Notes: generated from the sequence alone by a model not told the origin. Counted from the first letter of the stretch, positions 23,733 through 32,014 are shown. The stretch is DNA of 64,000 nucleotides from Desulfovibrio subterraneus (GCF_013340285.1 NZ_BLVO01000013.1:727574-791573), one strand, 5' to 3'. Translations and numbers: made by a program.

Positions 23733-25934
23733 ATGTCGGAGGGTAGGGAATTGAAGATTTCCCGCAGAAGTTTTTTCAAGGCTACCGGTCTGGCTGCCGC
23801 AGCAAGTTTGTCCGGCGGCACCGTGCTCGGTGGTCTTGCGCCTCAGGCTTGCGCCGCTGTGGCTGCGCCCGAATGGGAATCGCATTTTTCAGCCTGCGAT
23901 ATGTGTTTCAACAAGTGCGGACTTGTCGCGCGGGTGCAGCAGGGCAGGGTGGTCAAACTTGACCCCAATCCCAAATTTTCCAAATCACGCGGCATGTTAT
24001 GCGCCAGAGGCAACGCCGGTGTCGCGCAGTTGTATGACCCGGACAGGCTCAAGTATCCTCTGCTGCGCGCAGGTAAGCGCGGCGAAGGCAAGTGGAAGCG
24101 CATTCCGTGGGATGAAGCCCTTGCCATGACGGCGGAGAAAATGCAGGAAATCCGCACCAAGTATACCCCGTGCGGGTACTTGTTCAGCGCCGGTGCGGAT
24201 ATGCAGTCTGCGTTCGTCTCCCGTTTCGCAGAGGTATTCGGTTCCTTCAACGTCACCTCGCATGAATCGCTCTGCCTTATTTCCAACAACAGGGCCTATC
24301 TGGATACCTTTGGCGAGGTGCCCTTTGCCGATGTCATCAACTCTAAGTACGTCCTCATGGTGGGGGCCAACCGTTTTGAAGCGCTTGTAACGCCCGATTC
24401 CATGGATCTCATGACGGCCATGCGGGAAAAGGGCTGCAAACTGGTGGTGCTCGACCCGCGCTATACCAAAACAGCGGCACTGGCGGACGAATGGCATCCC
24501 ATTCGTCCCGGTACGGACATGGCCTTCATGCTGGCGGTGATCAACGTCATCATCTCTGAAAAATTGTATGATGCAGAGTGGATGGCGGAAAAAACCTTCG
24601 GTCTTGATCAGCTTGCCGGACATGTAAGTCAGTATACCCCCGCATGGGCGGCTGCGGAATGCGGCATTCCTGCGGACGATATCGTGCGCATAGCCCGCGA
24701 AATGGCTGCGGCGGCACCGCAGTCCATGATCTATCCCGGCCGCAGAACCTCAGACTATGAAGATTCCACCCAGATCAGACGCAGCTTTGCCATTGCCAAC
24801 GCATTACTGGCCAACTGGGACCGTCCCGGTGGCCTGCTTGCCGCGCGTGCGGTAGGGCTCAAGGGTGTGCCGTACGATCCGCCGTGGTATGACGACAATC
24901 CCCCGGATCGCGTGGACGCCGGTCTCGTCCCCATGATGTTTGAGCACGAAGGCTCGTTTGTTCTGACTCGGGACGCTGTTCTGAAGGGCGAGCCCTATCC
25001 CCTGAAAGGCTGGTTCGTTTACAAGACCAACCCCATGGCCACGGCACCGAACAGGGCCAAGACCATAGCCATGGCCGAGCAGATGGATTTTACCGTGGTT
25101 GTGGACATTGCCATGACGGATACCGCACACATGGCAGATCTGGTGCTGCCTGCTCCCAGCTATCTGGAACGGCTTGATCCGGCATCCGGACTGCAAGGCT
25201 CAAGCGCCTGTGCCTGTGTGGTCGTGCGCGACCCTGTGGTGAATGCGCTGTACGAATCGCGTCCGGTATTCGATATTCTCAAGGACGTGGCTGGGCGTCT
25301 TGATCTGGGTGAGTACTTTGATTTTACCATCGAAGAATACCGTACAAGACAATTTGCCGAACTGCCCGACGCCATGGAAGCGCTGAGGCGCGATGGGGTC
25401 TACTATAACCCCTCCAAGGTATACGGCTTGTACGAAGGCAAGGCGCACAAGACGCTGAGTCAGAAGATTGAGCTGTTCAACCAGCGCTATGCGGATATGG
25501 GGCTGGACCCCATGCCGGTATACACCGCACCGGCCAAGGTGCCGAACAACCAGTTCCGCCTTGTGGTGGGGCGTAACGCCTACTTCACGCACGGTTCCAC
25601 CCAGAATAATGCCCTGCTCCACGAACTGATGCCGGAAAATACGCTGTGGCTGCACCCTGATGCGGCACAAACGCTCGGCATAGCAGACGGCGAATTGGTG
25701 GAAGTTGCCTCCTCTGTCGGACGTGGCGAACTGAAGGCATCGCTTACCAAGGGTATTCGCACCGACACGGTGTATATGCTCACCGGCTTCGGCGCCATAT
25801 CGCCCGGTCTTACCCGCATACACAATGTGGGCGCGAGCATCTCGGCCCTGCTGGATGACAAGGTGGATGCCATTTCCGGTAACGCTGCGCTGCACACAAC
25901 CTTTGTGACCGTAACCCGGAAGGTGGCGTCATGA
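23733..25934 (+). CDS. Thiosulfate/polysulfide reductase-like molybdopterin catalytic subunit (PhsA/PsrA family), Tat-exported
   Basis: This 733-residue Mo-bis-MGD enzyme starts with a Tat signal (SRRSFFKATG, then an Ala-rich helix), so the folded enzyme is exported. The N-terminal [4Fe-4S] motif is CDMCFNKC with a later Cys in GMLCARG. SHESLC supplies the probable Mo-ligand Cys, as in PhsA and PsrA. The ATG at 23733 has GGAG 6 bases upstream; an ATG 12 bases earlier is possible. It overlaps the Fe-S subunit gene by 4 bases. With the next two genes it forms a membrane complex that should reduce thiosulfate, polysulfide or sulfur, or run in reverse. A TorD-type chaperone for such enzymes is nearby. 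Substrate is inferred from family and rhodanese neighbours. Confidence 0.88.
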   Translation: MSEGRELKISRRSFFKATGLAAAASLSGGTVLGGLAPQACAAVAAPEWESHFSACDMCFNKCGLVARVQQGRVVKLDPNPKFSKSRGMLCARGNAGVAQLYDPDRLKYPLLRAGKRGEGKWKRIPWDEALAMTAEKMQEIRTKYTPCGYLFSAGADMQSAFVSRFAEVFGSFNVTSHESLCLISNNRAYLDTFGEVPFADVINSKYVLMVGANRFEALVTPDSMDLMTAMREKGCKLVVLDPRYTKTAALADEWHPIRPGTDMAFMLAVINVIISEKLYDAEWMAEKTFGLDQLAGHVSQYTPAWAAAECGIPADDIVRIAREMAAAAPQSMIYPGRRTSDYEDSTQIRRSFAIANALLANWDRPGGLLAARAVGLKGVPYDPPWYDDNPPDRVDAGLVPMMFEHEGSFVLTRDAVLKGEPYPLKGWFVYKTNPMATAPNRAKTIAMAEQMDFTVVVDIAMTDTAHMADLVLPAPSYLERLDPASGLQGSSACACVVVRDPVVNALYESRPVFDILKDVAGRLDLGEYFDFTIEEYRTRQFAELPDAMEALRRDGVYYNPSKVYGLYEGKAHKTLSQKIELFNQRYADMGLDPMPVYTAPAKVPNNQFRLVVGRNAYFTHGSTQNNALLHELMPENTLWLHPDAAQTLGIADGELVEVASSVGRGELKASLTKGIRTDTVYMLTGFGAISPGLTRIHNVGASISALLDDKVDAISGNAALHTTFVTVTRKVAS

Positions 25935-26743
25935 GAAAAGCCCAATACGCCATGGTGATAGACTCTGCCAAGTGCATCGACTGCAAGGCCTGCGTGGTGT
26001 CGTGCAAGGTGGCAAACGGAACTCCGGAAGGATTCTCCCGGAACTGGATCAAGGCTTCGGAGCCCGATTTTGCAGCCGGTGCCAAGCCCAGAACGCATTT
26101 TCAGCCCGGTGCCTGCATGCATTGTGAAGCGCCTATCTGCGTCGACGCCTGCCCCACGGGGGCGACGTACAAGAATGCAGATGGCATCGTGATGATAGAC
26201 GAAACGCTCTGCATCGGCTGCGGGAACTGCATTCCTGCCTGTCCGTACGGGGCGCGCTTCCGCAATCCGCAAAAGCGCACGGCGGACAAGTGCAATTATT
26301 GCCCCGAGCGCAGGGCGGCAGGACTGCTCCCCGCCTGTGTGGATACCTGCCCGACCAAGGCCCGCGTCTTCGGCGACATCATGAATCCGGAATCGGATGC
26401 CGCCCGCCTGCTTGAACAGCACAAGGACCATGTGGTGCAGGTAATCAATCAAAAGAGCAACACCGCACCGCACATGTATTATCTGGCTTCCACCGCTCCA
26501 GTGGACTGGACGCACGAGGCGGTCATGCCCGCTTCCATGGCGACCATGACAGGCGTGGTGGATCCCGTGGTCAAGACTCTTGTGGGCCTTTCCGGTCTCG
26601 GGGTGCTCGTCATGCTGGGTCGCCAGTTGCTTTCCGGCCACGATAGCAGCCACGATAGCAGCCATGACAGCGGGCCCGATGTGCATACCGGCTCCGATGT
26701 GCAGGCAGGGCAGGCGCACAAACAGCAAACGGACAAGGAATAG
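25931..26743 (+). CDS. Four-[4Fe-4S] electron-transfer subunit with C-terminal membrane helix
   Basis: This 270-residue beta subunit has four cysteine clusters: CIDCKACVVSC, CMHCEAPICVDAC, CIGCGNCIPAC and CNYC/CVDTC. Unlike PhsB or PsrB it continues past the Fe-S fold into a membrane helix (about residues 216-237, VVKTLVGLSGLGVLVMLG), the arrangement known for formate dehydrogenase-N FdnH and for HybA. A hydrophilic tail follows with repeated HDSS units and other His, Asp and Ser. The ATGA overlap with the catalytic gene and the 9-base gap to the cytochrome b gene show one operon. It should pass electrons between the cytochrome b anchor and the Mo subunit. Confidence 0.9.
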   Translation: MRKAQYAMVIDSAKCIDCKACVVSCKVANGTPEGFSRNWIKASEPDFAAGAKPRTHFQPGACMHCEAPICVDACPTGATYKNADGIVMIDETLCIGCGNCIPACPYGARFRNPQKRTADKCNYCPERRAAGLLPACVDTCPTKARVFGDIMNPESDAARLLEQHKDHVVQVINQKSNTAPHMYYLASTAPVDWTHEAVMPASMATMTGVVDPVVKTLVGLSGLGVLVMLGRQLLSGHDSSHDSSHDSGPDVHTGSDVQAGQAHKQQTDKE

Positions 26744-26752
26744 GAGGCCGAA

Positions 26753-27475
26753 ATGCGCATGTACAAAAGGCATGACCGCTCGGATATCTTCATCCACTGG
26801 TTTAACGCTGTCTGTTGGTTCCTGTTGCTGGTGACCGGAGTGGGGCTTATTCACAATCCGGCCCTGAATCCCTTCGGTGACGCGTTTCCGCAGGTTCTGC
26901 GAGGCATGGTCGGTGGAGGTGGCAATCTGCTGCTGGTGCACGAGATCATAGGCGTTGCATGGATATTCGGCTTTGTCGGCTATATTCTGGTGAACCCGCG
27001 CGGGGCAGCCTGTTTTCTGCGCGAGGTGTTCGCGGTCAGTCCCGACAGGGACATGCCGTGGATGTTCCGCAAGCTGGTGCTCATGACGCTGGGTGAAAAG
27101 GCCCTGAAAGCCATGGGCCAGCCTTCCGCGCTGCTGCCGCAGGGCTACTATAACATGGGGCAGAAAGGCTTCGGACAGGTTTCGGTTATCGGCGGCATCG
27201 TGATTGCCGTTACGGGCGTGATCATGCTGCTCTCGGATGTCTATTTCACGGCGGACGCGACTGTGGCCGTGAGCTGGGCAGTTACCCTGCATTATCTGGC
27301 CGTGGGCGTGGTGTTCGCAGGGCTGCTGGTGCATATTTACATGGCTGCCATTTCTCCGGACGAGCGTCCCGGTTTTCGTTCCATGTTCACCGGCTCGGTG
27401 CCGGAAGAGTATGCAAAACATCATCACCGGCTGTGGTATGAGCGCGAAAAGGCGCGTGCCGCAGATGGGGAATAA
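26753..27475 (+). CDS. Membrane cytochrome b subunit (FdnI/PhsC-like)
   Basis: This 240-residue integral membrane protein is of the formate dehydrogenase gamma/PhsC diheme cytochrome b family. About four transmembrane helices are visible, starting with IFIHWFNAVCWFLLLVTGVGL, whose His is a haem ligand candidate. LLLVHEIIGVAWIFGF and LHYLAVGVVFAGLLVHIYMA supply further haem histidines. It should anchor the catalytic and Fe-S subunits and exchange electrons with the menaquinone pool. AGGAGG lies 7 bases before the ATG. FdnI-like and PhsC-like identities cannot be separated by eye; either fits the operon. Confidence 0.87.
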   Translation: MRMYKRHDRSDIFIHWFNAVCWFLLLVTGVGLIHNPALNPFGDAFPQVLRGMVGGGGNLLLVHEIIGVAWIFGFVGYILVNPRGAACFLREVFAVSPDRDMPWMFRKLVLMTLGEKALKAMGQPSALLPQGYYNMGQKGFGQVSVIGGIVIAVTGVIMLLSDVYFTADATVAVSWAVTLHYLAVGVVFAGLLVHIYMAAISPDERPGFRSMFTGSVPEEYAKHHHRLWYEREKARAADGE

Positions 27476-27544
27476 ACAGGGAAGAGGCGCGCCGCAGGCG
27501 CAGTGTGGGTACAGATTGTCGCCCGCGAGGGCAGAGGAGTGATT

Positions 27545-28681
27545 ATGCAGAGGACCGCAAGACGGTACGGGGCAGGGGCCGCCATGTTGAAGAATCGCAT
27601 GGCATGTTTGTTCACCGCATTCGTGATGGCGCTTATGCTTATCCCCGCGGGTGCATTTGCCGAAGAAACGCCTATTCCTGCCGAAATGCAGTTCCACGCC
27701 ATTGTGGATACTGCTTTTGTGCAGCAGTATGTGAAGGTTCCCAAACCTGCGGACGTGATGATCATTGACTCGCGTCCCGCAAACAAGTTCGGCGAGGGAT
27801 ACATTCCCACTGCCGTGAGCATTCCCGATTCCCAGTTCGACAAGATGGTATCGCAGCTTCCCGCAAACAAGAACGCGCTTCTTGTCTTCTATTGCGGTGG
27901 TCTGCACTGTCCCCTGAGCCACAAGTCCGCCAAGAAGGCCGAGGCTCTGGGCTACAAGAACGTGAAGGTCTATGCGGAAGGCATTCCCGGCTGGAAGAAG
28001 GCCGGTAACGCCGCAGGTATCAGCATCGACGTTATTGCCGCCATGATGAACAACGGCGACACCTATCTGCTGGTGGATGCCCGTCCTACCAAGAAGTTCC
28101 TTGAAGGCTCCATTCCTTCCGCCATTTCCCTGCCCGATTCCAAGTTCATGGAAAAGCTGGCCGTGTTGCCCGCAGGCAAGGATGTTCCCCTGATCTTCTT
28201 CTGCGGCGGTTATGCCTGTCCCCTGAGCCACAAGTCAGCCGACAAGGCCGCTCTGCTTGGATACACCAAGATCATGATCGCCGAAGCCGGCTACCCTGCA
28301 TGGAAGGAACAGTTCGGCGCGGCCGCGGCAGTTGCGGTGAAGGCCGGAACGCAGGAAGGTTCCGTAGATATCGCCTGGTTTGAAAAGATGATGAAGGAAA
28401 ATCCTTCCGGCATCATGCTGGTGGACGTGCGCGATGCAGCGGAATATGCGCAGGGCCATATGAAGAATGCCGTGAATATTCCAGTTGATGCCCTTGAAAA
28501 GAACATTGCATCCCTTCCCGCCGACAAGCCCGTGGTATTTGTCTGTGCAACGGGCTCCCGCAGCGGCGAAGCCTATTACATGGTGCGCGACATGCGGCCG
28601 GAAATGAAGGATGTGTTCTACATCGAGGCCGAAACCACGTATAATCCGGATGGTACGTACGAAATCAAGGTTCACAAGTAA
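27545..28681 (+). CDS. Periplasmic triple-domain rhodanese (sulfurtransferase)
   Basis: This 378-residue exported protein has a signal peptide (to about residue 38, AGAFA-EE) and three rhodanese domains. Domains 1 and 2 have active loops CGGLHCPLSHKSA and CGGYACPLSHKSA, each with two cysteines (C-x4-C). Domain 3 has the classical single-Cys loop CATGSRSGEA. Rhodaneses carry sulfane sulfur as a Cys persulfide, so this protein could deliver sulfur to, or remove it from, the Phs/Psr-like reductase upstream. The ATG at 27545 has AGAGGAG upstream; a GTG 42 bases earlier lacks a signal peptide at its front. A strong terminator follows. The double-Cys loops suggest persulfide release by disulfide formation, which is inference. 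Confidence 0.92.
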   Translation: MQRTARRYGAGAAMLKNRMACLFTAFVMALMLIPAGAFAEETPIPAEMQFHAIVDTAFVQQYVKVPKPADVMIIDSRPANKFGEGYIPTAVSIPDSQFDKMVSQLPANKNALLVFYCGGLHCPLSHKSAKKAEALGYKNVKVYAEGIPGWKKAGNAAGISIDVIAAMMNNGDTYLLVDARPTKKFLEGSIPSAISLPDSKFMEKLAVLPAGKDVPLIFFCGGYACPLSHKSADKAALLGYTKIMIAEAGYPAWKEQFGAAAAVAVKAGTQEGSVDIAWFEKMMKENPSGIMLVDVRDAAEYAQGHMKNAVNIPVDALEKNIASLPADKPVVFVCATGSRSGEAYYMVRDMRPEMKDVFYIEAETTYNPDGTYEIKVHK

Positions 28682-28690
28682 CAGTCAGGC

Positions 28691-28722
28691 AAGGGCCGGA
28701 GGATGACTCCGGCCCTTGTTTT
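28691..28722 (+). terminator. Terminator after the triple rhodanese gene
   Basis: A perfect 10-base stem AAGGGCCGGA/TCCGGCCCTT (28691-28700, 28708-28717), then a T run. It ends the cytochrome c-reductase-rhodanese transcript or attenuates expression of the next gene. Confidence 0.9.
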
Positions 28723-28772
28723 TGCTCATCGAAGAATGAGCGCGACCGGCTGACCGGTGCGGAGGAGTGGCA

Positions 28773-29822
28773 ATGCCAGACCCTGACCGTTTCGAAAGAC
28801 TAAGAGCGGAACCTGCAAGCGTCCGGAAGCGTGTTTTCCGGCGGTTCACAGTTCCGCTGTTTGTGTTGCTTCTAGTATGCGTTGTTGTTTCCGCCGCTCC
28901 GGGGCAGGAGGCAAGGCCCCTGTGGTGGGCCGACATGCAGGCCGAGGCACAGGCGCATGGCTATCATCTGCTGGAAACAGACGTGGCAACTGTGGGGCCG
29001 GAATTTTTGGTGCTGGACGTGCGGCCCGATTACGAATTTCGCGGCGGACACGTGGCAGGGGCGCATAATGTGGAATTTCCTCCCACTGATGCGGCGGGAG
29101 ACGCGCAGGCCATAGCCGCTGCTCTGGCCGAGGTTGTTGCACTGGCTGAAGGCACGATGGACAGGCCCGTGGCCGTATATTGCCGCAGCTTCAGGTGAAC
29201 GCGTAGCGCAGTTGCAGCGCGCCAGTTGGCGCGTGCCGGTTTTACGAAGGTTTTCAGGTTTCCGCAGGGCTTCATGGGCTGGATGGCGTCTCACCCTGAG
29301 ATAGAGCCCGATGAATCGGGCCGTGCGGCCCCCGGAACGACGATTACGGATGTGCACCTCTCCGTCCTTGGCGGGCATGCGGACAGGGGCTACCTCGGTC
29401 TTTCCGAAGACGCGGTGCACATGAGTTTCGCCGCCATCAGGGCGCACTACGTGGTCGTGCAATTCTTCAACTGCCTCTGCGCGGACTGCCTCAGGGAGCT
29501 TACGCAGATGGATGCCCTGCGTGAGGAGCTGGAATTAAAAGACTTGTCAGGTGATAACGGGGTGCCGTTACTGCGTTTTATCGGCATTGCGGTGCACGAT
29601 GAAGCCCGCAGGGTGGCGGCATTCCGGAAGAAGCAAAAGACCGGCTTTCCGCTCTTTGTGGACAGAAGCGGAACGTTGCTGGAAGGGTTGGGTATTACGG
29701 CCCCTCCTGCAGCCTGTCTTCTGGAAAGGACTGAACAGGGCGTCATAGTGCGTGCTCTTGCAGCAGGTTCTGACCGTGAACGTGAAGCCTTTGTGCAGAT
29801 GGTGCGCGGGCTGACGGAGTAA
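28773..29822 (+). CDS. Probable selenocysteine-containing rhodanese fused to a thioredoxin-like domain (in-frame TGA at 29196-29198)
   Basis: Read through the TGA, this is a 349-residue exported protein: N-terminal membrane or signal segment (about 30-46, FVLLLVCVVVSA), a rhodanese domain (about 60-180) and a thioredoxin/redoxin-like domain (about 200-345) with CADC. The rhodanese loop reads Y-C137-R-S-F-R-U142-T-R-S, and the frame continues with intact rhodanese sequence (AVAARQLARAGF, then QGFMGW). The TGA aligns without gaps with the second Cys of the CGGLHC loops of the preceding triple rhodanese. A hairpin with AGTT loop lies 25 bases after the TGA. The ATG at 28773 has GGAGGAG 5 bases upstream. 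The alternatives are a disrupted pseudogene, compensating indels, or two separate ORFs (28773-29198 and about 29226-29822). Sec is inference but well supported. Confidence 0.75.
29217..29234 (+). promoter_or_regulatory. Candidate bacterial SECIS hairpin downstream of the in-frame TGA
   Basis: GCGCGCC (29217-29223) pairs with GGCGCGT (29228-29234, one G-U pair) around the loop AGTT. The loop starts 25 bases after the TGA and has G in its second position. Both agree with what is known of bacterial SECIS elements (apical loop about 16-37 nt after UGA, G among its first two bases). Confidence 0.55.
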
Positions 29823-29825
29823 TTG

Positions 29826-30479
29826 TCAGGCCGCCACGTATTTCAGAAGAGTGGTGAGCACGCCGGCAGTACCGGCATACAGTCCGCACCGGTCGTGGCT
29901 TTCAAGTTTGGCTTTGAGTTCTTCCACCCACGGCAGCATGTCGTTTCTGACAAAGTCAGCGGCATTCTCAAGCGCAATTTCATCGTGATCGCGCCACCCT
30001 GTGGAGAGAAGATAATAAAGATATTCCAGCTGGATGGATATGTGGTCCGGCGGCTCGTTGCTTTCGCCGGATGTCTTCAGTCCCACTGCGTTCAGCCTTT
30101 GCTGCATGGCAAGGGCGGGAGCAGCCATGACCTGATGGTCGCGATGTCCGGCGGTGTGGCACGAGGCGTATAACGGCACCGGCACGCCTTCCCGGTTGGA
30201 GACGAACAAACGGACATATTCCGTGCTGCAGAGCTGGCAGAAGCCGCTGCGGTCTTCCGCATGGCTGTCGCAGAGTTGTTCCAGTTCGGCGATTTTTTCG
30301 CATAGCTCGGCAAGGTTGCCCTTGTCCGCCTTATACAGGGGATGAAGATCGGCAAGCCCGTCCTCGCACAGTGCAAGACAGTCCGTATCCGCCAGACCAC
30401 GGAACACGGCTGTCGAGAGTTCGATGGTACACAGGAGGAATAAGCGCGATGTCTCATCAGAAAACATGGAGTCGTTCAT
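29826..30479 (-). CDS. TorD/DmsD-family molybdoenzyme assembly chaperone
   Basis: This 217-residue all-helical cytoplasmic protein should bind the Tat signal or the apo-form of a molybdoenzyme and hold it until cofactor insertion. TorD-family features are the central segment CSTEYVRLFVSNREGVPVPLYASCH, the usual (E)Y-x-x-L-F...P-x-x-P/S motif, and the later DHISIQLEYLYYL. The ATG at 30479 has AGAGGTG upstream; the frame is open 183 bases further but without family sequence. It converges on the rhodanese fusion with a 3-base gap and is divergent from the CstR-like gene. The Tat-exported Phs/Psr-like subunit is its obvious client. Confidence 0.85.
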   Translation of the reverse strand: MNDSMFSDETSRLFLLCTIELSTAVFRGLADTDCLALCEDGLADLHPLYKADKGNLAELCEKIAELEQLCDSHAEDRSGFCQLCSTEYVRLFVSNREGVPVPLYASCHTAGHRDHQVMAAPALAMQQRLNAVGLKTSGESNEPPDHISIQLEYLYYLLSTGWRDHDEIALENAADFVRNDMLPWVEELKAKLESHDRCGLYAGTAGVLTTLLKYVAA

Positions 30480-30625
30480 CAACACCTCTTGCGAGAACGG
30501 CCAGAAGGCGCCAGGAGCAGCGTCACTCAGTTGCAGACAATGGCCGGAACGAACCGGCGGATGATAACGGCAGCGGGTCGGAATGCCCTCCCGAAGCCAT
30601 GCCGGACGCCGCCGAGGAGATGGGC

Positions 30626-30955
30626 ATGTCGGAATCCGGCAACGACAGTGGTGACTCCGCAAATATCATGGACCGGATGGATATGGAACAGGAGCGGCTC
30701 AGAAAAAATGTGCTTGTCCGCATGCGGCGTATTGAAGGGCAGATTCGCGGCATACAGCGCATGATCGAAAACGGCGAAGAGTGCGGCGATATCCTCATGC
30801 AGGTGCGCGCCGCGCGTTCGGCGTTGCATGCCGCCAGCAAGCAGGTCATGAAGCGGTATATGGTCCGGTGCCATCTGGACGCCATTCAGAACAGTGAGGA
30901 CCCAGATGAACCCATTGAGAAGATGATAGATCTTCTGACCGGCTATCTGGATTGA
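30626..30955 (+). CDS. CsoR/CstR-family transcriptional repressor, persulfide-sensor type
   Basis: This 109-residue (from 30626) all-helical DNA-binding protein carries the family core VRMRRIEGQIRGIQRMIENG. Two cysteines, C53 and C82, are 29 residues apart, the spacing of the sensing pair in CsoR and CstR. The His four residues before the second Cys, needed for Cu(I) binding in CsoR, is Tyr here (Y78 in RYMVRC), which points to a CstR-like sulfane-sulfur sensor. GAGGAG sits 6 bases before the 30626 ATG; an ATG at 30449 with AGGAGG is an alternative that would overlap the divergent torD-like start. The likely targets are the two TATACC-N7-GGTATA sites at 23086 and 23196. The sensing role is inferred. 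Confidence 0.83.
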   Translation: MSESGNDSGDSANIMDRMDMEQERLRKNVLVRMRRIEGQIRGIQRMIENGEECGDILMQVRAARSALHAASKQVMKRYMVRCHLDAIQNSEDPDEPIEKMIDLLTGYLD

Positions 30956-30967
30956 ATGACACGAAAA

Positions 30968-30998
30968 AAGGGAGGAACCGAATTGCGGTTCCTCCCTT
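30968..30998 (+). terminator. Terminator after the CstR-like gene
   Basis: AAGGGAGGAACC (30968-30979) pairs with GGTTCCTCCCTT (30987-30998), with flanking A and T runs. Confidence 0.9.
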
Positions 30999-31206
30999 AA
31001 AATTATTGAAAAATCATTTTGAGTGTTATTTGCCTCCGGCGGGCAGGGGGATTATCCTCCTGCCCCCGGTGTAAGCGATAAAACTTGTTTGTGTGGTTTT
31101 AGCCCCGGCTTAATGGCGTTTGTTGTATTGAAAGACAGAGGTCTGCCTTTAAGCTCGAAAAAAAACCGTATCTGCCTGCCTTTCATTTTGGGAGCAGGCT
31201 GTGTCT

Positions 31207-31998
31207 TTATTTCCCCAGAAGAAAACGTGCCAGCTCGGCAAAGCCGCTTCCACCACGGCCCTGTGTCACCCACGTGGGGGCGGCCTCCAGTTCATCGCGG
31301 AAGTCGAGCACATTGGCCACACCGACGGAGTGGGGGAAGTAGCCGAACATGGGGGCATCGTTGGGCGAGTCGCCCGAGAACACCACCTGATCACGAATGT
31401 CGGCAAGCTCAAGGCCGAATTCTTCCCGAAACAGAATTTCAGTCATGGAAAGCTTGTCGTAGTCGCCGAACCAGCCGTTCACGTGAATGGAACTGATCTT
31501 GGCGTGCGCTCCGGCTGCTTCGAACAGGGCCTTGATGGTGGAAATATCTTCCTTGGGCAGCGGCGGCACGTCTTCGCAAAAGTCCACGGCAAGGTCAGCT
31601 TCGCGGAATGCCTGATCCGCCGAGATGGCGGCACCGGGCACAGCCTGCAGAATGGTCTTCTGCAGTTCGGTTAGCTTCAGCTTGTCGGCCGCGCGCTCCG
31701 CTTCATCCTTGCAGTAGCGGCGCAGCATCTTGCGGGCGGCATTGTCGTAGCGATAGAAGAATGCCCCGTTTTCGCCCACAACGGCGTCCACAGGCCACAT
31801 CCTCGCAATGTGGTCACACCATCCGGCAGGGCGTCCGGTGATGGGAATGACCTTCATACCATGTTCCTGCAACTGTTCCATGGCAAGATAGGCCTCGGCG
31901 CGGAGCCGGCCTTCGGACGTGAGTGTATCGTCAATATCGGTGAGGACGAAGCGGATAGCACTGCGGGCCGCTTCCGGCATGTCATTCAATGGACGCAT
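31207..31998 (-). CDS. HAD-superfamily phosphatase (Cof/MPGP-like)
   Basis: This 263-residue cytoplasmic phosphatase has the HAD motif I LTDIDDTLTSEG, motif II PITGRPAGW and motif IV SGDSPNDAPMFGY. The C2-type cap between them contains KISSIHVNGWFGDYDK. The closest recognisable relatives are mannosyl-3-phosphoglycerate and sucrose-phosphate phosphatases. The ATG at 31998 has CGGAGAG upstream; an upstream extension has no family sequence. It follows the phn-type transporter genes on the same strand but is separated from them by a hairpin. Its substrate might be a phospho-compound taken up by that transporter, but this is only positional inference. Confidence 0.85.
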   Translation of the reverse strand: MRPLNDMPEAARSAIRFVLTDIDDTLTSEGRLRAEAYLAMEQLQEHGMKVIPITGRPAGWCDHIARMWPVDAVVGENGAFFYRYDNAARKMLRRYCKDEAERAADKLKLTELQKTILQAVPGAAISADQAFREADLAVDFCEDVPPLPKEDISTIKALFEAAGAHAKISSIHVNGWFGDYDKLSMTEILFREEFGLELADIRDQVVFSGDSPNDAPMFGYFPHSVGVANVLDFRDELEAAPTWVTQGRGGSGFAELARFLLGK

Positions 31999-32014
31999 TG
32001 TCTCTCCGGTAGAG

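Noticed and set aside
24164-24180. Third CstR-like site (TATACC-N7-GGTACT) inside the Phs/Psr-like gene
   Set aside because: It lies in coding sequence, has an imperfect right half and no promoter elements.
25580-28231. 883-codon minus-strand open frame over the reductase operon
   Set aside because: Antisense to four secure genes; His-rich nonsense composition.
28773-29198. Truncated rhodanese ending at TGA 29196-29198, with a separate downstream gene starting near 29226
   Set aside because: The reading frame continues across the TGA with intact rhodanese sequence, the stop would remove the second half of the fold, and the codon aligns with a conserved Cys. Two compensating small indels could also produce this pattern and are not fully excluded.
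30626-30955. Copper-responsive CsoR
   Set aside because: The Cu-ligand His is replaced by Tyr and no copper transporter gene is nearby.
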